Numbered from the stretch's first letter, positions 7,432-16,194 are shown. The stretch is DNA of 64,000 nucleotides from CAVRCA01 sp963719345 (GCA_963719345.1 CAVRCA010000012.1:1-64000), one strand, 5' to 3'. The notes: generated by a model not told the origin, from the letters alone. Made by a program: numbers and translations.

Positions 7432-9341
7432 GGCATCTCCAGATCGGTTTCGGATTCGGTGGGGACTTTTTTGGCCGAGCGGGTGGTGGAGCGGGGAGAA
7501 GGGACGGGGGCCGGAGCGGTGTCCGGATCGGTGTCGTCACGATCACCCGTGTCGCGATCAGGGGCGTCGGGATCGACGGCGGTCTCGCCGAACAGGTCGC
7601 GCCGCGTACTGGCGGCGGACTCGCGCACGCCCTCGCCGTCGATGGCGTGGTGCAGGCCGGCGCGGATCAGCGAGGCGAACTTGTACTCGGAATCGATGGC
7701 CAGCGCCCGGTCCACCGCGCACTGCGCGATGGCGGGCCGGCCGATCGCCCACGCCGCCCACGCGGCCAGCGCGTAGGGGGCGAGGCGAAGATCGGGATGC
7801 GGCGCGCGCCGCGCCAGCTCCGCGCTCAGGCGCAGCAGCCGCCCGGCGGAGTCCACGGTCGCGGCGGCGCACGCGAGATAGTCGCGCACGCGCCAGTTGA
7901 GGAGCGCGACCAGCAGCTCGGCGGCCTCGGCGTCGGTGATGGCCGGCGGCGTGAGCAGGGAGCTGGGCGGCTCGGCGAGCGCACCGAGCGGAAAGCCCTC
8001 AGAGGCGGCGGCGACGGACGGGACGCGGTTCGTGGCGCGGCGGGAGGAGCGCGCCGCCGGGATGACGGCAGAAGCGGAGCCATCGGCAGCGCGAGCCGCG
8101 TCAGGGTTCGAGGAAGAGGAAACCGACGAACCGGTCGACGGAGCCACGGGCTGATCGGTGGCAGGACCACCGGCACCGGGAGCCATGTCAGGGTCCGAGG
8201 AAGAAGCCATCGAGCCGTCCGTCAACGCCGCCGCTGCCGCCGACTGATCGGCAGCAGCATCGCCCACCGGATCGGAGCCGTTCGCCCGCGTCGGCAGGGC
8301 AGCGGTCACACTGTCGGACAGGCCGCGGCGGCCGGCTCGGGGGCCTTCGGTGCGGGACGTGCGGGGAGCGGACTCGCCGGCGTCGGCGCCACAGCGGGCC
8401 AGCAGGACGTCCATCAGGCGGCGAGCGTCGGCCAGACCCGCCTCGGTGTCGTACCAGCCGGGGTCCAGGTGTTCGACGGCCGCGGCGGTGCGCGCGAGGA
8501 CCTCGGGCGGATACGGATCCAGAGTCGCGTCGAGGGCTTCGCGGCTGGCGTAGACGGTGTGGCCGCGGGCGGCGAAGGCTCCGGCGAGGGCAGCCGGGGG
8601 CTCGGCGGGGACCACCGTGCCGGCTGCCGGGCAGCAGCGGTTGTTGCGGCACATGTAGGACCACCAGCGGCCGTTGGCCGTGTAGAGGGCGTCGACGACG
8701 GTGACGCGTTCGTCGCTGGCCGCCGCCTCGAGCTGGGCGCGGAACGCGGCCATCAGCTTGCGGCAGTGGTCGGGGCGGCCCTTGGCCCCGGTGGCGCCGC
8801 GCGGGCCGAAGGCGACCAGGATGGCGATGTCCGCGTCCTGATCGCGCAGGCGTGCCGCGAGTTCCAGGGCGGTGGCGCGTTCGTGGCCGCGGACCTGGTC
8901 CAGGTCGATACGGACGCCGTGCCGGATGAAGCTGCCGCCCTCGGGCGAATGGCTGACGCCGAGCACGACCAGGCTGTTCTCCGGATGGAAGCCGAACAGG
9001 AACGGGACCGAGGCGACCACCGAGCCCGGGGAGGCCAGCCGGACCGTGGCGGGTGGGCCGGCAGGCCGGCCGGACGAGCTGAGGCCGTCGACCGCGTCGG
9101 AGCCCGCGGGGGCATCGCCGGGGCTGCCATCACCGCCACCGCCGTCACCGCCGCCGTCACCGCCGCCGCCAGCGCCACCGCCATCACCTGCACCGACGCC
9201 GGCGCCGTCCGCCGCCTGGCCCGGAATCGCGCCGCGCGCACTGCGCGGGCGGGGCGGGGCCTGGGCTCCGGTTCCGCTGCCTGCGGTATCGGGGCCGCCG
9301 GGCTGGAGGCCGTCGGGGGCGACGGCTCCGGGGGCGGTGGT
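7428..9341 (-). CDS. DUF4192 domain protein, N-terminus lost at the contig junction
   Basis: A typical actinobacterial DUF4192 domain runs from ATVRLASPGSVVASVPFLFGFHPENSLVVLG through DADIAILVAFGP, VDALYTANGRWWSYMC and LDATLDPYPPEVLARTAAAVE. A Ser/Ala/Asp-rich linker follows, then a helical C-terminal region (LLVALLNWRVRDYLACAAATVDSAGRL, ALAAWAAWAIGRPAIAQCAVDRAL). The function of DUF4192 is unknown. The domain is preceded by a Gly/Asp-rich repeat encoded by GCC/GTC microrepeats at 9120-9190. The frame runs upstream without a stop into an alcohol dehydrogenase fragment; the true start is not present or cannot be placed. Confidence 0.75.
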   Translation of the reverse strand, partial: TTAPGAVAPDGLQPGGPDTAGSGTGAQAPPRPRSARGAIPGQAADGAGVGAGDGGGAGGGGDGGGDGGGGDGSPGDAPAGSDAVDGLSSSGRPAGPPATVRLASPGSVVASVPFLFGFHPENSLVVLGVSHSPEGGSFIRHGVRIDLDQVRGHERATALELAARLRDQDADIAILVAFGPRGATGAKGRPDHCRKLMAAFRAQLEAAASDERVTVVDALYTANGRWWSYMCRNNRCCPAAGTVVPAEPPAALAGAFAARGHTVYASREALDATLDPYPPEVLARTAAAVEHLDPGWYDTEAGLADARRLMDVLLARCGADAGESAPRTSRTEGPRAGRRGLSDSVTAALPTRANGSDPVGDAAADQSAAAAALTDGSMASSSDPDMAPGAGGPATDQPVAPSTGSSVSSSSNPDAARAADGSASAVIPAARSSRRATNRVPSVAAASEGFPLGALAEPPSSLLTPPAITDAEAAELLVALLNWRVRDYLACAAATVDSAGRLLRLSAELARRAPHPDLRLAPYALAAWAAWAIGRPAIAQCAVDRALAIDSEYKFASLIRAGLHHAIDGEGVRESAASTRRDLFGETAVDPDAPDRDTGDRDDTDPDTAPAPVPSPRSTTRSAKKVPTESETDLEMP

Positions 9342-9350
9342 GAGGTCGTG
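9330..9350. other. Putative chimeric junction between actinobacterial and alphaproteobacterial DNA
   Basis: On the minus strand the sequence reads as an alcohol dehydrogenase N-terminus up to MCGHDL (last codon at 9342-9344), where HDL should be followed by more of that enzyme. Instead it continues as TTAPGAVAPDGLQPGG into a DUF4192 protein. Every gene to the left looks actinobacterial and every gene to the right alphaproteobacterial. No mobile-element signature or attachment-site duplication is visible here. Confidence 0.7.
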
Positions 9351-9464
9351 GCCGCACATGCCGGAGGCCTTCATCTCCAGCACCACGTCGTGCGGACCGG
9401 GCGTCGGGTCCGCGAACTCCATGAGCTGCAGTTCGCGGCCGCCAAGAAACGTAACACCTCGCAT
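9342..9464 (-). pseudogene. N-terminal fragment of a zinc-type alcohol dehydrogenase (MDR family), cut at the junction
   Basis: The fragment starts at ATG 9464 with GGAGGAG seven bases upstream. It reads MRGVTFLGGRELQL, then DPTPGPHDVVLEMKASGMCGHDL. GMCG-x-DL carries the catalytic-zinc Cys of medium-chain dehydrogenases. Only 41 codons are present before the frame becomes unrelated actinobacterial protein, so the full gene lies elsewhere in the alphaproteobacterial genome. It is divergent from the binding-protein gene. Confidence 0.75.
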
Positions 9465-9567
9465 GTGGCATCTCCTCCGCTGGACGCTTGACGCGCTCGC
9501 TGAGGCTCTATTAGCGTGCTGAAACTCTGACAAATCAAGCGCTTCGGATTGGATCGGAAACCCTATT

Positions 9568-10788
9568 ATGGTACTGCCGACTCGACGTGACGTGCTGGGA
9601 GCGGCGGTGCTCGGAGGGGTGAGCACGTTTGCCGTCCGTCGCTCGCGCGCACAGGCCAAGAATGCACCCGGTGTGACGGATACGGAAATCCTGTTCGGCC
9701 AGACCATGCCGTACAGCGGTCCCGCCTCCTCGTACGGCACGATTGGCCGGGCCGAGGCGAACTACTTCAAGATGATCAACGACCAGGGCGGCGTGAACGG
9801 TCGCAAGCTCAACTTCGTCAGCCTCGACGACGGCTATTCGCCGCCGCGCACGGTGGAACTCACCCGTCGGCTGATCGAGCAGGACAAGGTGGCGTTCCTC
9901 TACGGCCCGCTCGGCACGCCGACCACGAACGCCACGCGCAAATACGTCAACGACCGCAAAGTGCCGCAACTCTTCATCGCCTCGGGGGCCACCCAGTTCG
10001 GCGACCACGAGCGCTTTCCCTGGAGCATGGGATGGCAGCCGACCTATCAGGTCGAGGGCCACATCTTCGCCAAGCACATCCTTGCGGTCGCGCCCGACGC
10101 CAAAGTGGCGGTGCTTTATCAGAACGACGATTCCGGGAAAGACTACTTCAAGGGGATCAAGGACGGGCTCGGCGACAAGGCTGACAAGCTCATCGTCGCC
10201 AGCAACACCTACGAGGTGACCGATCCGACCGTCAATTCGCAGATCATCAGTCTCAAGGGGAGTGGCGCCGACGTCCTGTTCATGACCGGCATCCCCAAGT
10301 TCATCGCGATCGGCGTTCGGAAGGTCTATGACGCCGATTGGCACCCACGGCTGTTCTTCATCTCCAGCACCGGCTCCTCCGTCGCGACGGGCATCGTGCC
10401 GGCCGGGGTCGAGAAGGCGGTCGGCGTGATCACCGCGACCTACATCAAGGACCCGACCGACCCGAGCTGGGCTCCCGATGCGGGCTTCAAGGATTGGATC
10501 GCCTGGATGGCCAAGTTCTATTCCGACGGCGATTTGAAGGACGCGAACAACGTCTACGGCTACTCGTCGGCCCAGACGCTGGTGCAGGTCCTCAAGCAGT
10601 GCGGGAACGATCTCTCGCGTGAGAACATCATGCGGCAAGCGACCAGCCTGAACCTCGAACTGCCGATGTTGCAGCCCGGCATCCGGATCACCACCAGTCC
10701 GACGGACTACTACCCGCTGAAGCAGATGCGACTCGTCCGCTTCGACGGAAAGGCCTGGCTGCCGTTCGGCGAGGCGATCACCGGGTAG
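9568..10788 (+). CDS. Branched-chain-amino-acid-type ABC transporter substrate-binding protein, Tat-exported
   Basis: The N-terminus TRRDVLGAAVLGGVSTFA has the twin-arginine form and ends near RAQ, a likely cleavage site, so the protein is exported folded to the periplasm. The rest (DTEILFGQTMPYSGPASSYGTIGRAEANYFKMI..., QGGVNGRKLNFVSLDDGY, VAVLYQNDDSGKDYFKG) is a Leu/Ile/Val-binding-protein fold, 406 aa in total. No permease or ATPase gene is adjacent, so it is an orphan. With amidase genes downstream, the ligand could be an amide or peptide-derived compound, but that is inference. A weak promoter (TTGACG 9488, TATTAG 9509, 15-base spacer) lies upstream. Confidence 0.85.
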   Translation: MVLPTRRDVLGAAVLGGVSTFAVRRSRAQAKNAPGVTDTEILFGQTMPYSGPASSYGTIGRAEANYFKMINDQGGVNGRKLNFVSLDDGYSPPRTVELTRRLIEQDKVAFLYGPLGTPTTNATRKYVNDRKVPQLFIASGATQFGDHERFPWSMGWQPTYQVEGHIFAKHILAVAPDAKVAVLYQNDDSGKDYFKGIKDGLGDKADKLIVASNTYEVTDPTVNSQIISLKGSGADVLFMTGIPKFIAIGVRKVYDADWHPRLFFISSTGSSVATGIVPAGVEKAVGVITATYIKDPTDPSWAPDAGFKDWIAWMAKFYSDGDLKDANNVYGYSSAQTLVQVLKQCGNDLSRENIMRQATSLNLELPMLQPGIRITTSPTDYYPLKQMRLVRFDGKAWLPFGEAITG

Positions 10789-10820
10789 TTGGCGGTCCTA
10801 TCCAGACGGCCGCTCCCTCC

Positions 10821-10909
10821 GTCGTCATGGCCGGACTTGGTCCGGCCATCCACGGGTGTTCGGCGCCCCCGAAATCGTGGATGCCCGTGCCAAGCACGGG
10901 CATGACGGG
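10821..10909. repeat. Intergenic palindromic repeat of the alphaproteobacterial GTCATGGCCGG...GGGCATGAC type
   Basis: Outer arms are GTCATGGCCGG (from 10825) and CGGGCATGAC (to about 10907), with inner hairpins ATGGCCGGAcTTGGTCCGGCCAT and ATGCCCGTGCcaagCACGGGCAT. The two hairpins are joined by CCACGGG...ATCGTGGAT arms. Elements of this design are scattered between genes in many alphaproteobacteria. This copy lies between the 3' ends of the convergent binding-protein and amidohydrolase genes, where it could also act as a bidirectional terminator or mRNA stabiliser. I saw no second copy here. Confidence 0.65.
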
Positions 10910-10926
10910 CAAAGCGAGAAGCGAGG

Positions 10927-12657
10927 CTACTCCGCAGCTGCGAGCTGCGCCTCGACGCTCTTCGCGCCACGAATAAGCCTGCCGGGCAGGGCGCCGGTGG
11001 CCTCGCCATTACGATAGACGATTGCGCCTGAAACGATCGTGGCGTCGTAGCCCTCGGTGCGCTGCACCAGACGCCGGCCGCCGCTCGGCAGGTCGTACAG
11101 CACCTCCGGGGCATGCGCCATCAGGCGGTCGAAATCGATCACGTTGACATCGGCCTTGTAGCCGGGCGCCAGCACGCCCCGATCGCCGAGCCCCAGCGCA
11201 AACGCATTGTCGCGGGACAACCGGCGCACGACCCATTCCAACGGCAGGCGCTCGCCGCGTGAGCGGTCGCGCGCCCAGTGCGTCAACGTCGTCGTCATCG
11301 TGCTGGCGTCGCAGATGATGCTGACATGCGCGCCGCCGTCGCCGAGGCCGAGCAAGGTGTTCGGGTCCTCCATCATCAGCTTGACCGTATCGAGCGTGCC
11401 GTCGGCGTAGTTGATGATCGGGCGATAGAGGATCGCCTTGCCGTCTTTTTGCAGCAGCATGTCATAGACGACATCCTGCGGGTCGCGACCTTCCCGAGCC
11501 GCCCGTGCCGCCACGCTCTGGTCGGGTCCGGGCTCGTAGTCGGGCGGATCGTTCAACGGAAAAATCTTCTCCCACGTGTTCAGTCGGTGCCGCTGTGACG
11601 GGTCGGCGGTTTCCTCCGCAAGCAGCCGCGCCCGGAACTCCGGCGTCCGCAGCTTGGCAAGCCTCGCGGCGAAGGGCAGGTCCCTGATCTCCGACCAGCT
11701 CGGACGGCCGATGAACGGGTTCTGCGAGATCTCGAAGCCAAGCATCACCCCGATCGGCCGGCCCATGACCTGGGCCTTCATCACGTGGCCGCTCGCGTTC
11801 ACCTCGGCGACCTGATCGAGCAGCTCGCGCCACAGCTTTGGGCGCTGCTCACGCTGCAAAAGGGAGAACGTCATGGGCCGGCCGGACGCTTCGACCAGCC
11901 GGCGCAGCATCCCGAATTCTTCTTCGGGCTCGTCAAAATCGGAAATCACCTGGAACCAGCCGGCGCCGGCTCCGCGCATTGCCCGCGCGACGGCGGCAAG
12001 TTCGGCTTCGGCGGCGCGCAGCGTGGGCGTGAAGTCGCCGGCCAGCGTCTTGTGCGCGATGGTGCGGGAAGTCGAGAAACCCAGGGCGCCGGCCTTGATC
12101 CCTTCGGCCGCCAACTGACCCATGCGCAACCGCTCGAGTTCGGTCGCCGGCTCGCGATCGGCGCCGCGCTGCCCCATCACATAGACGCGCACCGCGGCGT
12201 GCGGAACCTGCGTCGCCACATCAAGGTCGTAGCGCCGCGCGTCCAGCGCGTCGAGGAATTCGGGGAACGTCTGCCAGTTCCACGGCAGACCTTCCGTCAG
12301 CACGACTTCGGGGATGTCCTCGACCCCCTCCATCAGCTTGACCAGCATGTCCCGCTGCTCCGGGACGCAGGGCGCGAAGCCGACTCCACAGTTGCCGATC
12401 AGCACGGTGGTGACGCCGTTCCAGGACGATGGGCTGATCTGGCTGCCCCAGGTGACTTGCGCATCGTAGTGGGTGTGCACGTCGACCCATCCCGGCGTGA
12501 CGAGCCGGCCGCGTGCATCAAGCTCCTGGTCACCTTTCGGCAGGTTCTTGCCGACGGCGACGATCTTGTCGCCGCGGATCGCGACATCCGCCTCGAACGG
12601 GGTGCCGCCGGTTCCGTCCACCACCGTGCCGCCCCGGATGACGAGGGTCTCTGCCAT
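10927..12657 (-). CDS. D-aminoacylase-like amidohydrolase (N-acyl-D-amino-acid deacylase family)
   Basis: This is a metal-dependent amidohydrolase of 576 residues, the usual family size. The N-terminal beta part (MAETLVIRGGTVVDGTGG) is followed by the metal motif HTHYD at residues 61-65, by NCGVGFAPC, and by GLGDGGAHVSIICD near the C-terminus. ATG 12657 is chosen because GTTGGAGGAG precedes it. Family members hydrolyse N-acyl-D-amino acids or related amides and cyclic ureides; the exact substrate is not readable. It lies 60 bases downstream of the amidase in the same direction, so probably in the same operon. Confidence 0.8.
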   Translation of the reverse strand: MAETLVIRGGTVVDGTGGTPFEADVAIRGDKIVAVGKNLPKGDQELDARGRLVTPGWVDVHTHYDAQVTWGSQISPSSWNGVTTVLIGNCGVGFAPCVPEQRDMLVKLMEGVEDIPEVVLTEGLPWNWQTFPEFLDALDARRYDLDVATQVPHAAVRVYVMGQRGADREPATELERLRMGQLAAEGIKAGALGFSTSRTIAHKTLAGDFTPTLRAAEAELAAVARAMRGAGAGWFQVISDFDEPEEEFGMLRRLVEASGRPMTFSLLQREQRPKLWRELLDQVAEVNASGHVMKAQVMGRPIGVMLGFEISQNPFIGRPSWSEIRDLPFAARLAKLRTPEFRARLLAEETADPSQRHRLNTWEKIFPLNDPPDYEPGPDQSVAARAAREGRDPQDVVYDMLLQKDGKAILYRPIINYADGTLDTVKLMMEDPNTLLGLGDGGAHVSIICDASTMTTTLTHWARDRSRGERLPLEWVVRRLSRDNAFALGLGDRGVLAPGYKADVNVIDFDRLMAHAPEVLYDLPSGGRRLVQRTEGYDATIVSGAIVYRNGEATGALPGRLIRGAKSVEAQLAAAE

Positions 12658-12717
12658 TGCGCCGCTCCTCCAACTGCTACTGCACGGTAGCACCTGGAGG
12701 AGTAGGGGCCAAATTGC

Positions 12718-14107
12718 CTAGAAGGAAGGGTGGTGCGGTCCGCCGCTCGCCCGTTCCCAGGCGGCGGCGACCCGCAAGACCGCCGCCTCGTCGAAATAGC
12801 GGCCGACGAACTGCACCGATAGCGGCAGGCCCGTGCGGGACAGCCCCGCCATCATCGCCAGCGCCGGATGACCGGTCACGTTGAACGGCGTGCGCGCCTG
12901 CCGCGGATAGGTGCGGGCGGTCGCCTCGCTGTCCTCGATCCTGCTCGCAGGGTCCATCGAGCTTGCACAAAGCAGCACGTCGAACTCCCGGAAGGCGTCT
13001 TCGACGGCGGCGATCATCTGCGTCCGACGTCGCTGGGCGCCGACATAGTCGCCGGCCTGGACGAACGCCCCGGCCATCAGGCGGCGGCGGGCGAGTTGGC
13101 CATAGTCGCCCGGCCGGGTGCGCAGCCATGGCGCGTGGATCGACCACGCCTCGCTGTTGAGGATGACCCGGTTGACGGCCGCGAACTCGCCCAGCGAAGG
13201 CAGCGAGACCGGCCGCACCCGCGCGCCCTCCTGCCCGAGCCGCCGGGCGACGGTCTCGACGGCGGCGGCTACCTCCGAATCGGCGACGAAGTCGCTTTGG
13301 TGGAAATGGGACACATATCCGATCCGCAGATCCTGCACGCCGCGGTCGAGCAGGCGATCACAGCGAGTGTCCGCCATGACTGCGCTGGCCGGATCGGCCG
13401 GGTCGTGTCCGGCGATGGCCTGCAGCAGCAGCGCGGCGTCCGCCACCGTCCGAGCCATCGGCCCGACATGGTCCAGCGTGTAGGAGAGCAGGAAGACCCC
13501 CCGTCGCGAGACCAGCCCGTAGGTCGGCTTCAGGCCGACGATGCCGCACGCGCTCGCCGGGTTGCGCACCGATCCGCCGGTGTCGGTGCCGAGGGCGAGC
13601 GGAAACAATCCGGCCGCGACTCCCGCGCCGGAGCCGGAGGAGGAGCCGCCGGGATGGTGGTCTGCGGTTCCAGGGGTTGCGGGCCGGCGGGAACGGCAGG
13701 TCGAAGCTCGGACCGCCGATCGCGAATTCGTGCGTCGAGAGCTTGCCGATGATGATCGCTCCCGCCTGCCGGAGGCGTGCCAGCGCCGTCGCGTCCGCCC
13801 GGGCAACATTGTCGACCAGGATCTTCGAGTGGCAAGTGGTGGGAAGGCCAGCGACGTCGATGATGTCCTTGATGCCGACCGGAATGCCGTGCAGCGGTCC
13901 CCGGAGCCGTCCGGCGGCGATCTCCGCTTCCGCCGCGCGTGCCGCATCCAACGCCGCGGCCGCATCGAGACGAATGAACACGTTGAGCTGAGGGTCGAGC
14001 CGTTCGATCCGGGCCAGCAACGCCTCCATCAGCTCGACGGGGGACAGCCGGCGGGCGGCGAACGCCCGGCCGAGCTCGGCCGCGCCGAGCCAGTGCAGCT
14101 CGCTCAA
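12718..14107 (-). CDS. Amidase-signature hydrolase, AtzE/GatA-like, one frameshift
   Basis: The amidase signature is complete once one base is removed near 13667. GIKDIIDVAGLPTTCHS supplies the catalytic Lys, and HHPGGSSSGSGAGVAAG and GTDTGGSVRNPASACGIVGLKP supply the cis-Ser and nucleophilic Ser. About 462 residues. Translation probably starts at TTG 14107, overlapping the stop of the small upstream gene (TTGA), an arrangement that couples the two subunits as in AtzG-AtzE pairs. Those enzymes hydrolyse small urea-like or amide compounds; the substrate here is unknown. The shift (frame lost after NPWN, resumed at ADHHPGG) is probably a base error. Confidence 0.8.
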
Positions 14108-14286
14108 AGCATCGTTCCCGCACGCATCGGCGGCCACGGCTCTGCCGCCGGGTCGCTCGGGAACGCGATGACCGCGGCGTGGCTCTCGGCCTGGGCGGCC
14201 GCCGCTGCGACGTCGTCGGGAAACTCCGCAAACGCCTTGTCGAGCCCGGCTGCCCTGGCCAACGTCTTGAGAAGCTGCGCGTCCAT
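14104..14286 (-). CDS. AtzG-like (DUF4089) small amidase partner
   Basis: This 60-residue protein (MDAQLLKTLARAAGLD..., VIAFPSDPAAEPWPPMRAG) has the layout of AtzG/DUF4089 proteins: an N-terminal helix, a central helix and a C-terminal Pro-rich arm, resembling GatC. Such proteins form a complex with the amidase encoded directly downstream and stabilise it. GGAGGG lies six bases upstream of the ATG. Assignment rests on size, C-terminal motif and position rather than strong similarity. Confidence 0.6.
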   Translation of the reverse strand: MDAQLLKTLARAAGLDKAFAEFPDDVAAAAAQAESHAAVIAFPSDPAAEPWPPMRAGTML

Positions 14287-14338
14287 TGCAGTGCCCTCCT
14301 ACTGCCGGCGATGCTGACATGCCGGGACGGGAGACCGC

Positions 14339-14371
14339 AAAAAAAGAGGGCGGCGCACGCGGCGCCGCCCT
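14339..14371 (-). terminator. Intrinsic terminator or attenuator in the amidase operon leader
   Basis: Read on the minus strand, GGGCGGCGC (14370-14362) pairs perfectly with GCGCCGCCC (14356-14348) around a five-base loop and is followed by seven U (A7 at 14339-14345). The hairpin ends about 50 bases before the AtzG-like start codon. The next gene on the right runs the other way, so no upstream minus-strand gene needs terminating. A leader attenuator is therefore possible. Confidence 0.55.
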
Positions 14372-14551
14372 TCAAGTGTGCGCGGCCGAAGCCGCGCTGA
14401 TCGGGGAGGAAACAGGAGGCCGACAACCTTGTCGGCATCCACGCCACTGTATGCACCTAGCCAGGTTTCCGGAAGGTTAACGGGGCGGCTTGCCGAACCG
14501 TCCGCGACGACTTTTTATGTCGCTCACGCGGGCCTGCATGAGGAACCCTGG

Positions 14552-15739
14552 ATGGACACGCCACCGCCGCGAACCGGGCCGTTGGTCGGGCTCAAGGTTT
14601 TGGAGTTCGGCCACTACATCGCCGGGCCGTTTTGCACCCGCATCCTGGCCGATCTCGGAGCCGAAGTGATCAAGGTCGAGCCGCCGGGCGGCGATCCCCA
14701 TCGCGGCTGGGGGGCGGCAGTCGACGGCAACTCGGTCTGGTTCAGCGTGCATGGGCGCAACAAGCTGTGCATCGAGCTCGATCTCAAGCGGGATCGCGAC
14801 ATCGCGCTTCGCTTGGCGTCCCGGGCGGACGTGCTGGTCGAGAACCTGCGGGCCGGCGGCCTGGAAAAACTCCGGCTGGGGCCGGACGAATTGCACGCCG
14901 TGAACCCGCGCCTCGTGATCGCGCGGGTGTCGGGCTACGGCCAGGACGGCCCTTACCGGGATAAGCCGGCGTTTGGAGCCATTGGCGAGGCGATCGGCGG
15001 CATCCGGCACCTGACCGCGCATCCCTCCGGCACCACCGACCTGCCGCCGCCGCGCTGTGGCATTTCGATCAGCGACGACCTGGCCGGAATGTATGCGGCG
15101 ATCGGGCTCCTCTCCGCCCTGTGGCAGCGCGACGTGACCGGCACCGGCCGTGGCCGGGTGATCGACGTCAACCTGGTCGACAGCGTGTTTTCCCTCATGG
15201 AGGGGATGCTGCCCGAATACGCCTTGGACGGCCGGGTTCGTCAGCCGGCCGGGGCGGCCCTGGAGACGGCGGCGCCGACCAACACGTATCCCTGCGCGGA
15301 CGGCAAGTGGCTCTGCATCGCCGGCAACTCGGACTTGATCTTCGCCCGCCTGATGCAGGCGATCGGCCGGCCGGAGCTGGCCAGGGAGCCGCGTTTCGCG
15401 ACCAACAATGATCGCTGCGCGCACCGCGACGAATTGGACGCGGCGATCAGCGCCTGGACGCGCACGCTGCCGGCGGTCGAGGCCGAAGCGAAGCTGGAGG
15501 ACGCCGAGGTGCCGTGTGCCCGGCTCTACGACATCGCCGATTGCGCCGCCGATCCGCATTTTCGCGCTCGCCGGGCCGTGCTGGACGTGGTGGACCCGCT
15601 GATCGGCCGCACGCTTCATCCGGGCCCGGCGATCCAACTCGATGGCGACCCGCCGGAGGCAGCGATCGGCTGGCCCGGTCCGGCCGTCGGGGCGCACACT
15701 GACTACGTGCTGCGCGATCTCTTGCAAGTGGCGCGCTGA
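14552..15739 (+). CDS. CaiB/BaiF (family III) CoA transferase
   Basis: The 395-residue product moves CoA between carboxylic acids. Visible features are LVGLKVLEFGHYIAGPFCTRILADLGAEVIKVEPP at the N-terminus, VHGRNKLCIELDLK, VLVENLRAGGLEKL, and VIARVSGYGQDGPYRDKPAFG. ATG 14552 is used because GAGGAAC lies just before it and the N-terminus then matches the family. In the PAFGAIGEAIGG segment the position that usually holds the catalytic Asp appears to be Gly; this rests on a remembered alignment. It is divergent from the amidase operon. Substrate unknown. Confidence 0.8.
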   Translation: MDTPPPRTGPLVGLKVLEFGHYIAGPFCTRILADLGAEVIKVEPPGGDPHRGWGAAVDGNSVWFSVHGRNKLCIELDLKRDRDIALRLASRADVLVENLRAGGLEKLRLGPDELHAVNPRLVIARVSGYGQDGPYRDKPAFGAIGEAIGGIRHLTAHPSGTTDLPPPRCGISISDDLAGMYAAIGLLSALWQRDVTGTGRGRVIDVNLVDSVFSLMEGMLPEYALDGRVRQPAGAALETAAPTNTYPCADGKWLCIAGNSDLIFARLMQAIGRPELAREPRFATNNDRCAHRDELDAAISAWTRTLPAVEAEAKLEDAEVPCARLYDIADCAADPHFRARRAVLDVVDPLIGRTLHPGPAIQLDGDPPEAAIGWPGPAVGAHTDYVLRDLLQVAR

Positions 15740-15871
15740 CGTCACGCCCGAGCAGGGACTGCCCGGCTGGCAAACTGCCGGCGTCCCGGCTAGCGTGCGT
15801 CCGGCCGCCGACCCATATGTGATGTGGCGCAAGGGTTCGGCGGCGGCATTCGGCCGCCAATGGAGACAGGA

Positions 15872-16114
15872 ATGGGTAGCTTCAGCATCTGGCACTGGCT
15901 TGTCGTGCTGCTCGTCGTCCTTCTGCTGTTCGGCAGCGGCAAGGTGAGCAATCTGATGGGCGACTTCGCGAAGGGCATCAAATCCTTCAAGAAGAACATG
16001 GCCGACGACACTGACGCCTCGATGGAGACCGTCGACGACAAGCCCTCGGGTTCGATCTCCGGCCCGGCGGGTGTGGGGGCGACGAAGACGCCGGAGACCG
16101 TTCGCCGGGTCTGA
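15872..16114 (+). CDS. tatA: Sec-independent protein translocase subunit TatA
   Basis: The protein has 80 residues. MGSFSIWHWLVVLLVVLLLFGSGK is the membrane helix with the conserved FG hinge, LMGDFAKGIKSFKKNMAD is the amphipathic helix, and an acidic and Gly/Ser-rich tail follows. It oligomerises to form the Tat pore for folded proteins such as the RR-signal binding protein at 9568. No tatB or tatC lies next to it, so the operon is split. ATG 15872 is preceded by GACAGGA. Confidence 0.92.
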   Translation: MGSFSIWHWLVVLLVVLLLFGSGKVSNLMGDFAKGIKSFKKNMADDTDASMETVDDKPSGSISGPAGVGATKTPETVRRV

Positions 16115-16194
16115 CCTGCCGCACCGCACAATCATCTTGTCGGCGGCCGGCACCGAAGGCACTCTTCCGCATAGCTTCCCGGCCGGAGAGTCCC

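Noticed and set aside
1..9341. Actinobacterial genomic island acquired by the alphaproteobacterium
   Set aside because: No integrase, tRNA, IS or attachment repeats are at the right boundary, and the boundary cuts a gene in frame; chimeric assembly is simpler. The left boundary is outside the window, so this is not fully excluded.
7647..9491. A 614-codon plus-strand open frame opposite the DUF4192 gene
   Set aside because: Gly/Arg-rich shadow of the real minus-strand gene, with no family features; it also crosses the junction.
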